Source of the DNA: JBMOLL01 sp049325415
GTDB taxonomy: Bacteria > Bacteroidota > Bacteroidia > Bacteroidales > GCA-2748055
NCBI GenBank assembly: GCA_049325415.1
Contig: JBMOLL010000087.1
Coordinates: forward strand, 1 to 53,923
Direction: 5' to 3'
Length of the DNA: 53,923 nucleotides
Every line of letters begins with the position of its first letter. Position 1 is the stretch's first letter. A program made the translations under genes and the position numbers. The notes under the pieces were generated by a model. It was not told the DNA's origin and ran no database searches. It saw only the letters and a list, made by a program, of their open reading frames with translations. Positions 17,701-25,854 of the stretch are shown here, one piece after another.

Positions 17701-19271
17701 ACGTGCCGGATCTCCGTTGTAAGCGGATTAAACCGGTCAAGACCTCCCCTTGTGGCGATCCATAGCCAGCCTTCATCATCCTCGGTGATTGCCGCAATAT
17801 AGTCATCGATCAATCCTGCGGGCGTTCCGTAATGATCAAAGATCCCCTCCTTTTCATTTCCCGGAAGCAAGCGATGGAGTCCGGTTCCCCAGGTCCCGAC
17901 CCATAAAACCCCCCGTTTGTCGCGGGTTATAGTTGTTACAAAATCATTGCTAAGCGTTGCAGGATTTCCGGCATCATGAAGGTAGTGACGGAACCGCCCG
18001 GTATTTTTATCAAGGCGGTTTAAGCCCCCGCCTGCAGTACCTATCCATACCGCATTGCCATCTTCATAAACCGAGTTTACTATGTTATTGCTCAGACTAT
18101 TAGGGTCGTTGATATTATGTACCAGGTAATCAAAATTATTCTGGTAAATGCTGTACCTGTTGATTCCTCCTCTTTCCGTCCCTATCCATACGTTCCCGTC
18201 CTGATCCGGATATACAACACTGATAAATTCATTGTTCAGTCCATGCTGAACCTCTTCGTTCTTTGTGTAGGAACTGAAGTTGTTTTTTTCTCTGTTGTAG
18301 ATACTCAGGCCTCCAAGTGTCCCGATAAGCAACTGCCCGTTCCTGTCCTCCGATATACCGGTAACTACGTTATGAACCAGGCTTAACGGATCAGTGGAAA
18401 CGTTTACATATCTTTCAAAATGTCCGTTTGTATCCAGCGCCCGGTTCAATCCTGTCATTGTGCCAACCCAGAGGGTTCCGGCCCTGTCAGCAAAAATAGC
18501 CTGTACTAAATTGTTGGAGAGGCTTTGCGGATCGGAAGGAATAAACTGAAAATGCTCCGGTTCCTTTCCCGAAAAAGAATAGTGGAACAAACCCTGGTTC
18601 GTCCCGATCCATATTCCGGTGTTATCTTGCTGATAAAACGTATTAATGCTTAGCCCGGCCTGTTGTTCAATCTCCGGAAAAATCGCAGGATAACTGATAG
18701 CCAGAACCTCCCCGTTACTCCCGGTTTCTATCTTTGAAATACCCTGATCGGTTCCGATCCATAAGTATCCGTTCATGTCGGACAACAGGGCGTTAATCCT
18801 GCCAGAAGGGAGAAAATCTCCCGTTCCGTCATCTTTTTTATAACGAACGATCCGGTTTTTTTCATAGAGGTATACATTCAGACCGTCACCGGTTCCGATC
18901 CAAATATTACCGTTTTTATCCTCGGCCAGGGCATTTACAAAGTTGTTGGAGATCTTTTCATTTCCCGGATTATCCCTTTTATAAACCCTGAAGGTATATC
19001 CGTCGAAGCGGTTCAGTCCATCATAGGTGCCGAACCACATAAACCCACGACTGTCCTGAAGAATGGAGGTGATACGGTTTTGTGATAGTCCGTCGGTGGT
19101 GGTGTACTGGCGGAACATGATGGCATGTGCCTGGCCGTTAAGCCTTAAAGGGACAAATACACCGGAAAAAGAAAAAAACAGGAACGGAACCAGATATGAA
19201 TACCTCTTCCCAATAGAATAAAGGGACTTAAGTCCTCTAATCGAGGATCCGGACATTCGGAACCAGACCAA
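14763..19271 (-). CDS. Hybrid two-component system regulator (HTCS)
   Basis: This 1502-residue protein is a sensor and transcription factor in one chain. After an N-terminal membrane-entry segment (about residues 24-45) come many two-component-propeller repeats (pattern DG-G-WIGT-GLNR; two seven-bladed propellers are typical), then a Y_Y_Y beta domain, a membrane helix, a coiled coil (LSEQAENL...), a HisKA domain with H959 in YISHEFRTP, and an ATPase domain (NLLSNAFKYTP, DTGIGIP, GTGIGLYL). A receiver domain follows with phospho-acceptor D1295 (IISDVMMPEMDG), then a C-terminal AraC-type helix-turn-helix (DVAYEVGFNDPKYFTRCFKKYFG). It very probably senses an arabino-oligosaccharide in the periplasm and activates the SusCD operon through the repeat at 14640-14670. 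Confidence 0.96.
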   Translation of the reverse strand: MVWFRMSGSSIRGLKSLYSIGKRYSYLVPFLFFSFSGVFVPLRLNGQAHAIMFRQYTTTDGLSQNRITSILQDSRGFMWFGTYDGLNRFDGYTFRVYKRDNPGNEKISNNFVNALAEDKNGNIWIGTGDGLNVYLYEKNRIVRYKKDDGTGDFLPSGRINALLSDMNGYLWIGTDQGISKIETGSNGEVLAISYPAIFPEIEQQAGLSINTFYQQDNTGIWIGTNQGLFHYSFSGKEPEHFQFIPSDPQSLSNNLVQAIFADRAGTLWVGTMTGLNRALDTNGHFERYVNVSTDPLSLVHNVVTGISEDRNGQLLIGTLGGLSIYNREKNNFSSYTKNEEVQHGLNNEFISVVYPDQDGNVWIGTERGGINRYSIYQNNFDYLVHNINDPNSLSNNIVNSVYEDGNAVWIGTAGGGLNRLDKNTGRFRHYLHDAGNPATLSNDFVTTITRDKRGVLWVGTWGTGLHRLLPGNEKEGIFDHYGTPAGLIDDYIAAITEDDEGWLWIATRGGLDRFNPLTTEIRHVTGLIMNQPLTEVGSLRFDRDGNLWIGTIHGLFMIPERATHVVGDHFSEGLYYSHDPKDPTSLPGNYITYILCDHSNNIWLGTYGNGIAILDRDRSTPEDPVFHTLTEEAGLANNIVYSILEDNGGGIWIATENGLSGYNPLEGKFRNYYMEDGLQGNQFYWSAAFKKEDGKLYFGGMNGLICFNPETLLDYFPMPRLCITDFSIYSEPINAGDLFKGDVILEKSIFLTNHISLPYSTKEFSFEFSALSYYQPDNFVYSYKMEPFDDQWIEVSSKRRFASYTNLPGGEYTFMVKARYLGDNRDYPPKTIKINIIPPFYATWWFRIALLVFFGIIIFSYNRYRSYTLRKQKRILEMLVKKRTAQIEEQKLRLSEQAENLSKTNLMLEQQKEQIEGQNERLEQNNSEILSQRDMLIELNKKVQKTKDEQLEFFTYISHEFRTPLTLILTPLEKLMEEFRDAPPATKMKGIHNNALRLLHLINQLMEIRRLEKAKNTLRVSEGNISRFLAEIVKSFTPLANQKGVHIRLVSNPADIHCLFDPERLENVIYNLLSNAFKYTPARGRISITAYITDNYHSRDDETVIISRQSPGPKPGDRYVEISISDTGIGIPGAELKEIFRRFYRVPTIDNKRIKGTGIGLYLTRELIKEHQGFLFIKSRQGVGTTFRFIIPFEKSAYSGEMIETGMPVQAEVPDRNIQFELLSYEIGHDNRPTESVIKKEKNIKPSVLLIDDDQELCSMVSEHLSGNYDVSSAGDGKEGLVIARKQSPDLIISDVMMPEMDGMELCTALKSDLNTSHIPIILLTAKAEVQSQIEGLETGADEYVPKPFNMRLLEAKIHNLIENRKRLKNSFSHSLEPVVEEVTNSKPDRDFLERTMKLLEENIQNPGFSVSELAAGLFISKSLLHKKLTAVVGLSPVNFINAFRLKRSAILLRRGNLSISDVAYEVGFNDPKYFTRCFKKYFGEPPSSFTRESNENEAANQ

Positions 19272-19299
19272 GTTTTCGTTTTATAGTTAGCAGTTCCGA

Positions 19300-19307
19300 C
19301 AAAGTTA
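19300..19307 (-). promoter_or_regulatory. Candidate -7 box of the HTCS gene
   Basis: The minus strand reads TAACTTTG, a perfect TAnnTTTG match, 28 bp upstream of the HTCS start. No clear -33 element is seen. Confidence 0.4.
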
Positions 19308-19402
19308 GAATTAATCCGGATGATTTTTTGCCCGGTAAATGTTAATATCAGCCGGGTACAGATGAAGTATCGCTTAAATCTTCAAAATCCTTTGCCGGAG
19401 TT

Positions 19403-20131
19403 TTACCCGCGATTTTTGGATACCTTCCCTGCAAGGGAAGACGCCCGGTTCAGTGGACAAGAAACCGACAGAGAGATATTGAAATAACCGGTAGCCATGG
19501 TTTCGGTCCGGGAATACGACCTGCCTCCGGCATCGACATACTCAATTGAATATTCCCGCAAAGGGATGAAACTCCGGTTCATACCCGCCGACAGGGAAAG
19601 GAATAACTGGTCGAAGAGTCTGAACCTTACACCTGCGCTGCCCTGGAAAAGCAGGTAGGACTCTTTGAGTATCTTGTTGCATTCAATGGTCATCTTTGTC
19701 GCGGTTGAAATATGCGTGCAACTCGTTATGCCTCCTCCATAAAATCTGTCTATGGTGTATTGCAGTCCCAGGGTTGCAAATGCAAAGACCCTGTCGGGCC
19801 TCAGGGTTTTTTGTGCATAAAGTGAAAATGGTATCTGAAAATACATGGAACCCGGTCCGGAAAACCAGAACCGCTCAGTGGAGACGGCCATCACCTCGTT
19901 GTAATAGCCCCTGTTTATACCTGTTTCCAAACTGAATATCCCGGATATTTCCCTGCGCAGCCGGAAACTGAAGTTGGCACCTTCGCGACGGCCATTTAAC
20001 AGATAAGTGTGGCTATCCAGCGTCCTGAATCCTGCAAAATCGGCTTCCGGACCTGCCTCAAACCAGAGGTTCTCCTGGGCGTTCAGGACAGTTGTGAATA
20101 AAAGAAAACTATTAAGGATCAGGCCTTTCAT
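19403..20131 (-). CDS. Hypothetical outer-membrane beta-barrel protein
   Basis: This is a 242-residue protein with a signal peptide (FTTVLNAQ) and alternating polar/apolar strands with aromatic girdles throughout (for example FSFRLRREISGIFSLETGINRGYYN and FNISLSVSCPL). It looks like a small eight- to ten-strand outer-membrane barrel of the porin-family/OMP_b-brl type common in Bacteroidota. Two cysteines in the mid segment (TSCTHIS... MTIECNK) could form a disulfide in one loop. It lies 131 bp upstream of the HTCS gene on the same strand and divergent from the cytochrome cluster. A specific role cannot be read. Confidence 0.65.
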   Translation of the reverse strand: MKGLILNSFLLFTTVLNAQENLWFEAGPEADFAGFRTLDSHTYLLNGRREGANFSFRLRREISGIFSLETGINRGYYNEVMAVSTERFWFSGPGSMYFQIPFSLYAQKTLRPDRVFAFATLGLQYTIDRFYGGGITSCTHISTATKMTIECNKILKESYLLFQGSAGVRFRLFDQLFLSLSAGMNRSFIPLREYSIEYVDAGGRSYSRTETMATGYFNISLSVSCPLNRASSLAGKVSKNRG

Positions 20132-20424
20132 ATACCAGGAACTGATGAAGGAAAAAGATTATTGCTCAAACAATTAAGTATTTCATGACACTTACCTCAG
20201 ACAACCTGTTATGGATCACACCCGTTTGAGCCGGAGAAAAGATACTTGTATTACAGAGGCCAACCCTATAAAATGAGAGATTTACTTATTAATAGTTTGA
20301 TTTACTGCGTTTTCGATATGATTTCCATGTCGTTTCTGCCAAACAACACTTCCTTAATGGGACCCTGATTATCATTTTTTACAAAATTCCTTTATATTGC
20401 ATTTGCAACCAACACACTTCCAAC
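20132..20424 (+). promoter_or_regulatory. Promoter region of the cytochrome cluster
   Basis: This divergent spacer holds no gene. A -7-like TGCATTTG at 20398-20405 (one mismatch) with a TTTT -33-like element at 20375-20378 and 19-nt spacing would give a short leader of about 15 nt. Further upstream the 8-mer GATTTACT is repeated directly at 20279-20286 and 20299-20306, 20 bp apart, a possible regulator site. All of this is tentative. Confidence 0.35.
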
Positions 20425-21069
20425 ATGAAACGAAAACTGCTGGTATCCGTTCTGGCTGTTTTGGGGAGCATTTCTTCCTCCCTTTGCGGTCAGATCTCCG
20501 GCACGGCTCATGACTTTTCCTCCGAATCATGGGCTCCTGCCGAAAACAAAATGTGTGCTGTATGCCATACCGTGCATAATGCCATCTCCATTCCTGAAGC
20601 ACCTCTTTGGAACCATGAATCCACGGCTGTTGCAGGTTACTCTCTTTACTCTTCCGCAACCTTTGATTCCGACGGAGGAACCACCATCACCGATCCCGAT
20701 GCCAGCTCAAAGCTGTGCCTGAGCTGCCACGACGGCACCGTCGCCCTGGAGAATTTCGGAGGGATCTCAGGGGGTACAAACTATATTGATCCGGGGTACC
20801 GGATCGGAGGCGTTACCGGAAACGATCTTTCCAATAACCACCCGATCTCCTTCGATTACACCACTGCCCTGGCCGCACTTGACGGTGGACTGAATGATCC
20901 TTCCACCACGAGTTCCGGATTAGGCGGGACCATTGCCTCCGACATGCTGTTCGGAAACAGGATGCAATGTGCCTCGTGCCATGATGTGCACAATAAATTC
21001 GGCGTCAGCAACCTGCTGAAAATGTCGAATACGAACAGCCAGCTTTGCCTTACCTGTCATAATAAATAA
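20425..21069 (+). CDS. Tetraheme c-type cytochrome, exported
   Basis: The 214-residue protein has a signal peptide (SSSLCGQ near residue 23) and four CXXCH heme sites at 44-48, 98-102, 182-186 and 208-212. Five further histidines (29, 51, 64, 139, 189) are available as distal ligands. Four of them (29, 51, 139, 189) recur at matching places in the first third of the dodecaheme protein at 26853, along with PLWN, LYSS and LCLSCHDGT motifs, so bis-His hemes are likely. It carries no anchor, so it should be periplasmic or released. It heads the cluster and is followed by a hairpin before the next gene. It could be a soluble shuttle or an extracellular filament subunit. Confidence 0.88.
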   Translation: MKRKLLVSVLAVLGSISSSLCGQISGTAHDFSSESWAPAENKMCAVCHTVHNAISIPEAPLWNHESTAVAGYSLYSSATFDSDGGTTITDPDASSKLCLSCHDGTVALENFGGISGGTNYIDPGYRIGGVTGNDLSNNHPISFDYTTALAALDGGLNDPSTTSSGLGGTIASDMLFGNRMQCASCHDVHNKFGVSNLLKMSNTNSQLCLTCHNK

Positions 21070-21156
21070 AACAACCGCTGCACCGGCCCTCTTTCAGGCC
21101 GTTGACCGGTTGGCTGCCCTCAGATAACTGCCCTGTCTGCCGGCACAAACATTAGG

Positions 21157-21190
21157 ATCCGGGATCTTTCCCGGATGTTTGATTAATTAG
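21157..21190 (+). terminator. Hairpin after the tetraheme gene
   Basis: ATCCGGG (21157-21163) and CCCGGAT (21170-21176) form a perfect 7-bp stem with a 6-nt loop, followed by GTTTGATTAATT. It sits 88 bp past the tetraheme stop and 31 bp before the NHL gene. It could fully or partly end transcription, allowing higher tetraheme expression than the downstream genes. Confidence 0.5.
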
Positions 21191-21206
21191 TAAACAAACA
21201 CTGACA

Positions 21207-22304
21207 GTGAGGCTTATGACGTTTCCCTCCTTTCAAAGGCTATTGCTCCGGATGGTTGTTCCGGCCCTTTTCTGCTGTTCCTGCGCGCTTAAGGCTCCCC
21301 TGGCCGGGGAAAAGACCAATCCGGTGATCTACCCTCCGCCGCCGGCAGAACCTCGGATCCAGTTCCTCTCCTCTTTCAGCACCTCGGAAGACTTTACAGG
21401 AAAACTAAGCCCCTTCAGGGAGTTCCTGTTCGGCAAAGAAGAACCCCGTCCGCTTGTCAAACCCTATGGTATCTCGGTCAGAAAGCCAATGTTATATATC
21501 TGCGACACGGGTATCAGGGGGCTGGAAGTGGTCGATCTGGAAAAGAAAACATTCAGGTATTTTATTCCCGGTGGCCCGGGGGAGTTGCAGCTGCCCCTGA
21601 ATTGCGGGACCGATGCAAACGGGAATCTGTATGTTGCTGATGGAAAGCGAAATCAGATTGTAATCTTCGACAGTCTGCTGAACTACCGCAGCGCACTTAC
21701 CCTGAAGGATGGCGCCAGGCCGGTTGATCTGTGTCTGGATCAGCAGGGATTGTGGGTGGCGGTAATCGACGGGCACCGCATCGACCATTATTCCCTTCCT
21801 GATCTCCGTTTGCTCGGCTCCTCTCCTTCCGTAACTGCAGGATCGCCTGCTTACCTGTATCAGCCGGTTGGCATCGATCTGCGTGACGACCGGCTCTATG
21901 TATCCGATATCGGTGGCTGCGGCGTTGCCGTATTCGATACTTCGTACCGTTTATTAAGCGCATTCGGGGAATCGGGAAACGCTTACGGACAGTTCACACG
22001 ACCAAAGGGAATCGCTGCCGGCAGCGAAGGTACCGTTCTGGTTGTGGATGCCGCCTTTGAAAATGTTCAGGTGTTCGACCGCGAAAACCGCCTTCTTACC
22101 AGTTTCGGGGGAAGCTATAAAGGCCCGGGCGGATTATGGCTCCCTGCCGGAATATGTTATGATGAGAGCTGTATTGAATACTTTAAGGCCTATGTGATGG
22201 ACGGCTTTACGCTGAATGCTCTTGTTTTTGTTGTCAGTCAATACGGACCGGGTAAAATTTCGGTTTACGGCTTTATTTCTCCTTCTGAAATTCCTGCACG
22301 ATGA
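21207..22304 (+). CDS. NHL-repeat beta-propeller lipoprotein
   Basis: The 365-residue product has a lipoprotein-like signal ending CCSC (lipid probably on Cys26) and then a six-bladed NHL-type propeller. Its repeats read GTDANGNLYVADGKRNQIVIFD, GIDLRDDRLYVSDIGGCGVAVFD and GIAAGSEGTVLVVDAAFENVQVFD. NHL propellers act as protein or ligand scaffolds. They occur next to outer-membrane multiheme cytochrome genes in metal-reducing bacteria, where their role is unclear. The stop overlaps the next start by 4 nt (ATGA at 22301), so translation is probably coupled to the pentaheme lipoprotein. It is likely a structural partner of the conduit. Confidence 0.8.
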   Translation: MRLMTFPSFQRLLLRMVVPALFCCSCALKAPLAGEKTNPVIYPPPPAEPRIQFLSSFSTSEDFTGKLSPFREFLFGKEEPRPLVKPYGISVRKPMLYICDTGIRGLEVVDLEKKTFRYFIPGGPGELQLPLNCGTDANGNLYVADGKRNQIVIFDSLLNYRSALTLKDGARPVDLCLDQQGLWVAVIDGHRIDHYSLPDLRLLGSSPSVTAGSPAYLYQPVGIDLRDDRLYVSDIGGCGVAVFDTSYRLLSAFGESGNAYGQFTRPKGIAAGSEGTVLVVDAAFENVQVFDRENRLLTSFGGSYKGPGGLWLPAGICYDESCIEYFKAYVMDGFTLNALVFVVSQYGPGKISVYGFISPSEIPAR

Positions 22305-22861
22305 ACCGTATCCGCTTAATTATCCTGCCCCTGCTGGCTTATAGCCTCACCGCCTGTTCGGCTCACAAACGGGTTGATATCCTGTCGTTCTTTTTCGACG
22401 GAGTACCCCGTGAACAGGAAACCCCTGCCAAATCGGATACCGACAGCCTGCTACTGAACAATCCTGAACTGGAGCAGGAGTTCCTCAGTAATCCGGCTGT
22501 TCCCCCGGTTTATTACCATAAGCCCTATATGGAAAAGCGGTGCACCGAATGCCATGATAAGAATGAGGTCGGACGACTTGTTCTTCCGGAACCCGATCTC
22601 TGCTACCACTGCCATGATAATTTCAGCACAAAGTTCAAAGCCCTGCACGGACCGGTTGATGCCGGGTATTGCATCGTTTGCCATAAACCCCATCTGAGCC
22701 CGTTCAAAAACCTTCTTTCCGCCGGAGGAAACGAGCATTGCTTCCCCTGTCATGTCAGCTATGAAGTAAAACAACCGGAGGATCACGTGGAGATCGGTGA
22801 CCGGCTTTGTGTCTCCTGTCATGATCCCCACGGCATTAAGGACAGGATCCCGAGAGAATAA
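22301..22861 (+). CDS. Pentaheme c-type cytochrome lipoprotein
   Basis: The 186-residue protein has signal LTAC (Cys19) followed by a linker and five CXXCH motifs at 81-85, 101-105, 124-128, 147-151 and 170-174. Several carry the doubled-CXXCH style CHxPH. Lipid anchoring and the barrel gene starting only 4 nt later suggest it is the cytochrome that docks with the outer-membrane barrel, on the periplasmic or outer face. Its start overlaps the NHL stop (ATGA). All coordinating histidines needed for five bis-His hemes appear to be present. Confidence 0.87.
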   Translation: MNRIRLIILPLLAYSLTACSAHKRVDILSFFFDGVPREQETPAKSDTDSLLLNNPELEQEFLSNPAVPPVYYHKPYMEKRCTECHDKNEVGRLVLPEPDLCYHCHDNFSTKFKALHGPVDAGYCIVCHKPHLSPFKNLLSAGGNEHCFPCHVSYEVKQPEDHVEIGDRLCVSCHDPHGIKDRIPRE

Positions 22862-22865
22862 ACAG

Positions 22866-24818
22866 ATGAAACAGCGCCTGAAACATATCTTTTTTGCGCT
22901 GACAGCCCTGCTGTTACCGGCAGGCCTTTGTGCCCAGTTTGCGCTTGGCCCCTGGTATTTCAAACCTGTTTCGGGGGAGTTTCGTCTGCAGGGGCGTTAT
23001 CAGTATCAGAACAGCCTGCTGGGAGAGACCGGTGAGATCCAGCAAAGTCCCTACCTGATTTCCGGGATCACGCTGAATTCGACTTCCTATCTCTGGCGAC
23101 CCGATATTCTTGGTTTTTCTTTTTCCGGTGAATTCAATCCGGAGACGCGCCGGGAGATCTTCCTTTCCCTGCCCGACCGGTCGGAGGTCCGAACCCTGGA
23201 AAAAGTCGATTTCCGCACGACCCTTTTCAGCAACCGAAACATCAGCCTGAGCTCTTTTTTATCCCTGAACAACAGTCTTTATAACCGGGAAAACCTGACC
23301 AACATCAGAAGCCGCAACAGAGAATGGGGTTCTCTGCTCTCCTGCCGGAACAGCATCGTCCCCTTTACTCTGAAATACAGGAATATGAAATGGGATCAGA
23401 CCGAAACGGGAACCGGAAGAACCTTCCATCTCGATCAGAGCAGTCTGAATGCTCACCTTTCGAGATCCTTCGGAAAGACCGACAGGAACGACCTGTATTG
23501 CTCTTTCGACGAGTACCTGTATTCTTATGCCGATCTGAGTACGGTTCAAAACAGCGTTTTCCGGTTTGCGCTGAATAATTCGGTCTTTTTCGATGAGAAA
23601 AAGAATTATGCCTTTACCTCAGGGTTAAGCCATTATGAGCATCGCGGAAATCAACAGTTCAGCAAATCCGACATGGATGAGAGGCTGATTTTTCACCTCC
23701 CTTACCGCCTGGATCTTACAGGGAACTACCACCTGTACCGGATGGAGACCCTGTCAATACAGATCCTGACCAATCGCGGAAGACTCTCCCTGCGGCACCG
23801 GCTCTATGAAAGCCTTGTGAGCGATCTTTTTGCTGATGTGTCTGCAACAGCACACACGGCCTATCGTGAAAACAGTCTCCGAACGGGGCTTTCCCTGGCC
23901 TATACCAAGAAACTGCGTTTCGGGCGGTTAAACCTTGATTACCGCTACTCAAACCACAGGAACAGGACGGAAAGCGAATCGGGAATAATCCGGATCGTCA
24001 ATGAAGAACATCAGCTGGGAGATCTGGAGGAAAGCATCCTCAGCAAACCCTACGTGGTGCCCGGATCGGTGATGATCACCGATATGAACGGCTCTGTTAT
24101 TTACAGGGAGGGCTTTGATTACCTGCTGGATGAGCTGAATCATTTTACCCGGCTGACCAGGATTCCGGGGGGTCTTATAGAGCCGGGGCAGGCGGTTCTT
24201 GCAAATTATTCTGCAAACATCCCTGGCAATAACAGCTATACCGCCGGCAATCATTCCATCGGAGCCGGGATCTACCTGTTCGACCGCTTGCTTCATCTTT
24301 ATTACCGCTTCGGCTCCCAGCGCTACGACCGGGTCGAAGTTCCCGAATACCTCAGCCTCAACACCTATAACCAGCACGTTGCGGGAGTATGCCTGTACTA
24401 CAAATCTTTTACCTGTGGCGCTGAATACGACAGTTACCGCTCCACCATAATCCCCTATGAAAGCCTGAATGCCTTCATGAATGCAACGTTCCGCCTCGAT
24501 TCAAGGTTCCTGCTGACCTTTAACGGGACCTTCAGAAATTACCGCCTGCTGGCAGAGGAGACCGATCAGCTTTACACCAACCTGTCGGGACGGCTGGCCT
24601 GGAATATTTCTGCACAAACCCGGCTTAACCTGCAGGCCGGCTATCTGAAACAATCGGGCCGGAATATTGACCTCGACCTGCTCACCGCCAGGGCTGAGAT
24701 CACCTCCGGCTTCCGGAAGCTGTACATCGTTGGCGGTATAAGCTTTTATCAGAGGCTTTACCTCCAAAGCAGGCTTAGCTCTGTCCGCAGCTATATTGAA
24801 CTTATCCGTAAATTCTAA
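22866..24818 (+). CDS. Large outer-membrane beta-barrel, candidate conduit porin
   Basis: The 650-residue protein has a clean signal peptide (LLPAGLCAQ) and, over its whole length, amphipathic beta strands with aromatic belts and polar loops, ending SYIELIRKF with a terminal Phe as in outer-membrane barrels. No plug, TonB box or carboxypeptidase-regulatory domain is present, so it is not a TonB receptor. Its placement between a pentaheme lipoprotein and an undecaheme cytochrome, with 4- and 11-nt gaps, matches the logic of porin-cytochrome conduits, where a barrel of 20 or more strands sheathes a cytochrome wire. I could not read similarity to MtrB or OmbB by eye. The ATG at 22866 was chosen because upstream codons overlap the pentaheme gene and precede the signal peptide. 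Confidence 0.75.
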   Translation: MKQRLKHIFFALTALLLPAGLCAQFALGPWYFKPVSGEFRLQGRYQYQNSLLGETGEIQQSPYLISGITLNSTSYLWRPDILGFSFSGEFNPETRREIFLSLPDRSEVRTLEKVDFRTTLFSNRNISLSSFLSLNNSLYNRENLTNIRSRNREWGSLLSCRNSIVPFTLKYRNMKWDQTETGTGRTFHLDQSSLNAHLSRSFGKTDRNDLYCSFDEYLYSYADLSTVQNSVFRFALNNSVFFDEKKNYAFTSGLSHYEHRGNQQFSKSDMDERLIFHLPYRLDLTGNYHLYRMETLSIQILTNRGRLSLRHRLYESLVSDLFADVSATAHTAYRENSLRTGLSLAYTKKLRFGRLNLDYRYSNHRNRTESESGIIRIVNEEHQLGDLEESILSKPYVVPGSVMITDMNGSVIYREGFDYLLDELNHFTRLTRIPGGLIEPGQAVLANYSANIPGNNSYTAGNHSIGAGIYLFDRLLHLYYRFGSQRYDRVEVPEYLSLNTYNQHVAGVCLYYKSFTCGAEYDSYRSTIIPYESLNAFMNATFRLDSRFLLTFNGTFRNYRLLAEETDQLYTNLSGRLAWNISAQTRLNLQAGYLKQSGRNIDLDLLTARAEITSGFRKLYIVGGISFYQRLYLQSRLSSVRSYIELIRKF

Positions 24819-24829
24819 AACCCAGCAAA

Positions 24830-25843
24830 ATGAAAAGAGTCATCCTGTTCCTGATCCTGTTGCTCCCGGTGTCGCTCATTGCCTTCCGCAACCCGGTTGA
24901 AGCACCGCAAAATGCCTGCCTGGAGTGCCATGCCGGACTGATCGATAACAAAGTAGTTCATCCTATTACCGAGCAGGGCTGCCAGTTTTGTCATACCGAA
25001 AACGACAAAAAGCATCCCGGGAAAGAAAAGGGCTTTGAATTCACTTCTCCCTACCCGGATATGTGTTACATGTGCCACGAAGAAAAAAACAATATGGAAA
25101 ACGTCCATTCGCCCGTCTCTGAAGGCGATTGCTCCGTTTGCCATAATCCCCACAGTTCTCCGTATGAATCGCTGATCCTGGAGGACTTTTCTTCGAATGC
25201 CTGCCTGGATTGTCATTATATTGAGACCGATGATGCCCGCACGGTACACGGTCCGGTTATGGAGGGACGGTGCACCGACTGCCATGATGCGCACCAGTCG
25301 GAATACCGGAACCAGCTGAAAAAAGAGTCGAAGGAGATGTGCCTCTCCTGTCATAACAGGGTCATATCGTCGGATAAAGGAGAGATCACGGCCATCGGCG
25401 ATCATATTATCCCCGGATATGATATCCATGAACCCATTATCAACGGCGAGTGTACCTTCTGCCATTTCCCGCATTCGGCCAAATCGGCCTTTCTCCTGCT
25501 GGCCGACTACCCGATCCGTCAGTATGCCGAAGCCACCGTGGAGAATTTTGAACTGTGCTTTAAATGCCATGAAACGGAACTGCTCACTGCCGACTCTACC
25601 CTTACCGGAACGGCTTTTAGAAACGGCACAAAGAACCTTCACGCGCTCCACATCAAGGGGAATCGCGGACGAAACTGCAACCTTTGTCATAATGCACATG
25701 GCGCCCCCAACCGGCATATCCTGGAGAATTCCGTTATGTTTGGCAAGTGGGAGATGCCCATGGGGCTTGAGCTGACAGAGAACGGCGGCTCCTGTGCAAC
25801 AGGATGCCATAAAAGACTTGAATACGACCGCACAATCAGGTAA
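24830..25843 (+). CDS. Undecaheme c-type cytochrome (10 CXXCH plus one CX3CH)
   Basis: This 337-residue exported protein has ten CXXCH motifs (start residues 30, 51, 79, 101, 125, 148, 171, 208, 243 and 283) and one CX3CH (CATGCH, 322-327) at the C terminus. Motifs such as CHNPH, CHDAH, CHFPH and CHNAH supply nearby distal histidines in the doubled-CXXCH pattern. The signal peptide ends near PVSLIAF with no lipobox. Heme density (about one per 31 residues) is that of a molecular wire. It follows the barrel gene by 11 bp and precedes the second NHL gene by 11 bp. A role in moving electrons through or beyond the barrel is inferred. Confidence 0.88.
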   Translation: MKRVILFLILLLPVSLIAFRNPVEAPQNACLECHAGLIDNKVVHPITEQGCQFCHTENDKKHPGKEKGFEFTSPYPDMCYMCHEEKNNMENVHSPVSEGDCSVCHNPHSSPYESLILEDFSSNACLDCHYIETDDARTVHGPVMEGRCTDCHDAHQSEYRNQLKKESKEMCLSCHNRVISSDKGEITAIGDHIIPGYDIHEPIINGECTFCHFPHSAKSAFLLLADYPIRQYAEATVENFELCFKCHETELLTADSTLTGTAFRNGTKNLHALHIKGNRGRNCNLCHNAHGAPNRHILENSVMFGKWEMPMGLELTENGGSCATGCHKRLEYDRTIR

Positions 25844-25854
25844 CTTTGCTTACG

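Noticed and set aside
24815..25810. 331-codon frame antisense to the undecaheme cytochrome
   Set aside because: The long open frame is a by-product of repeated CXXCH codons; no signal peptide or motif fits.
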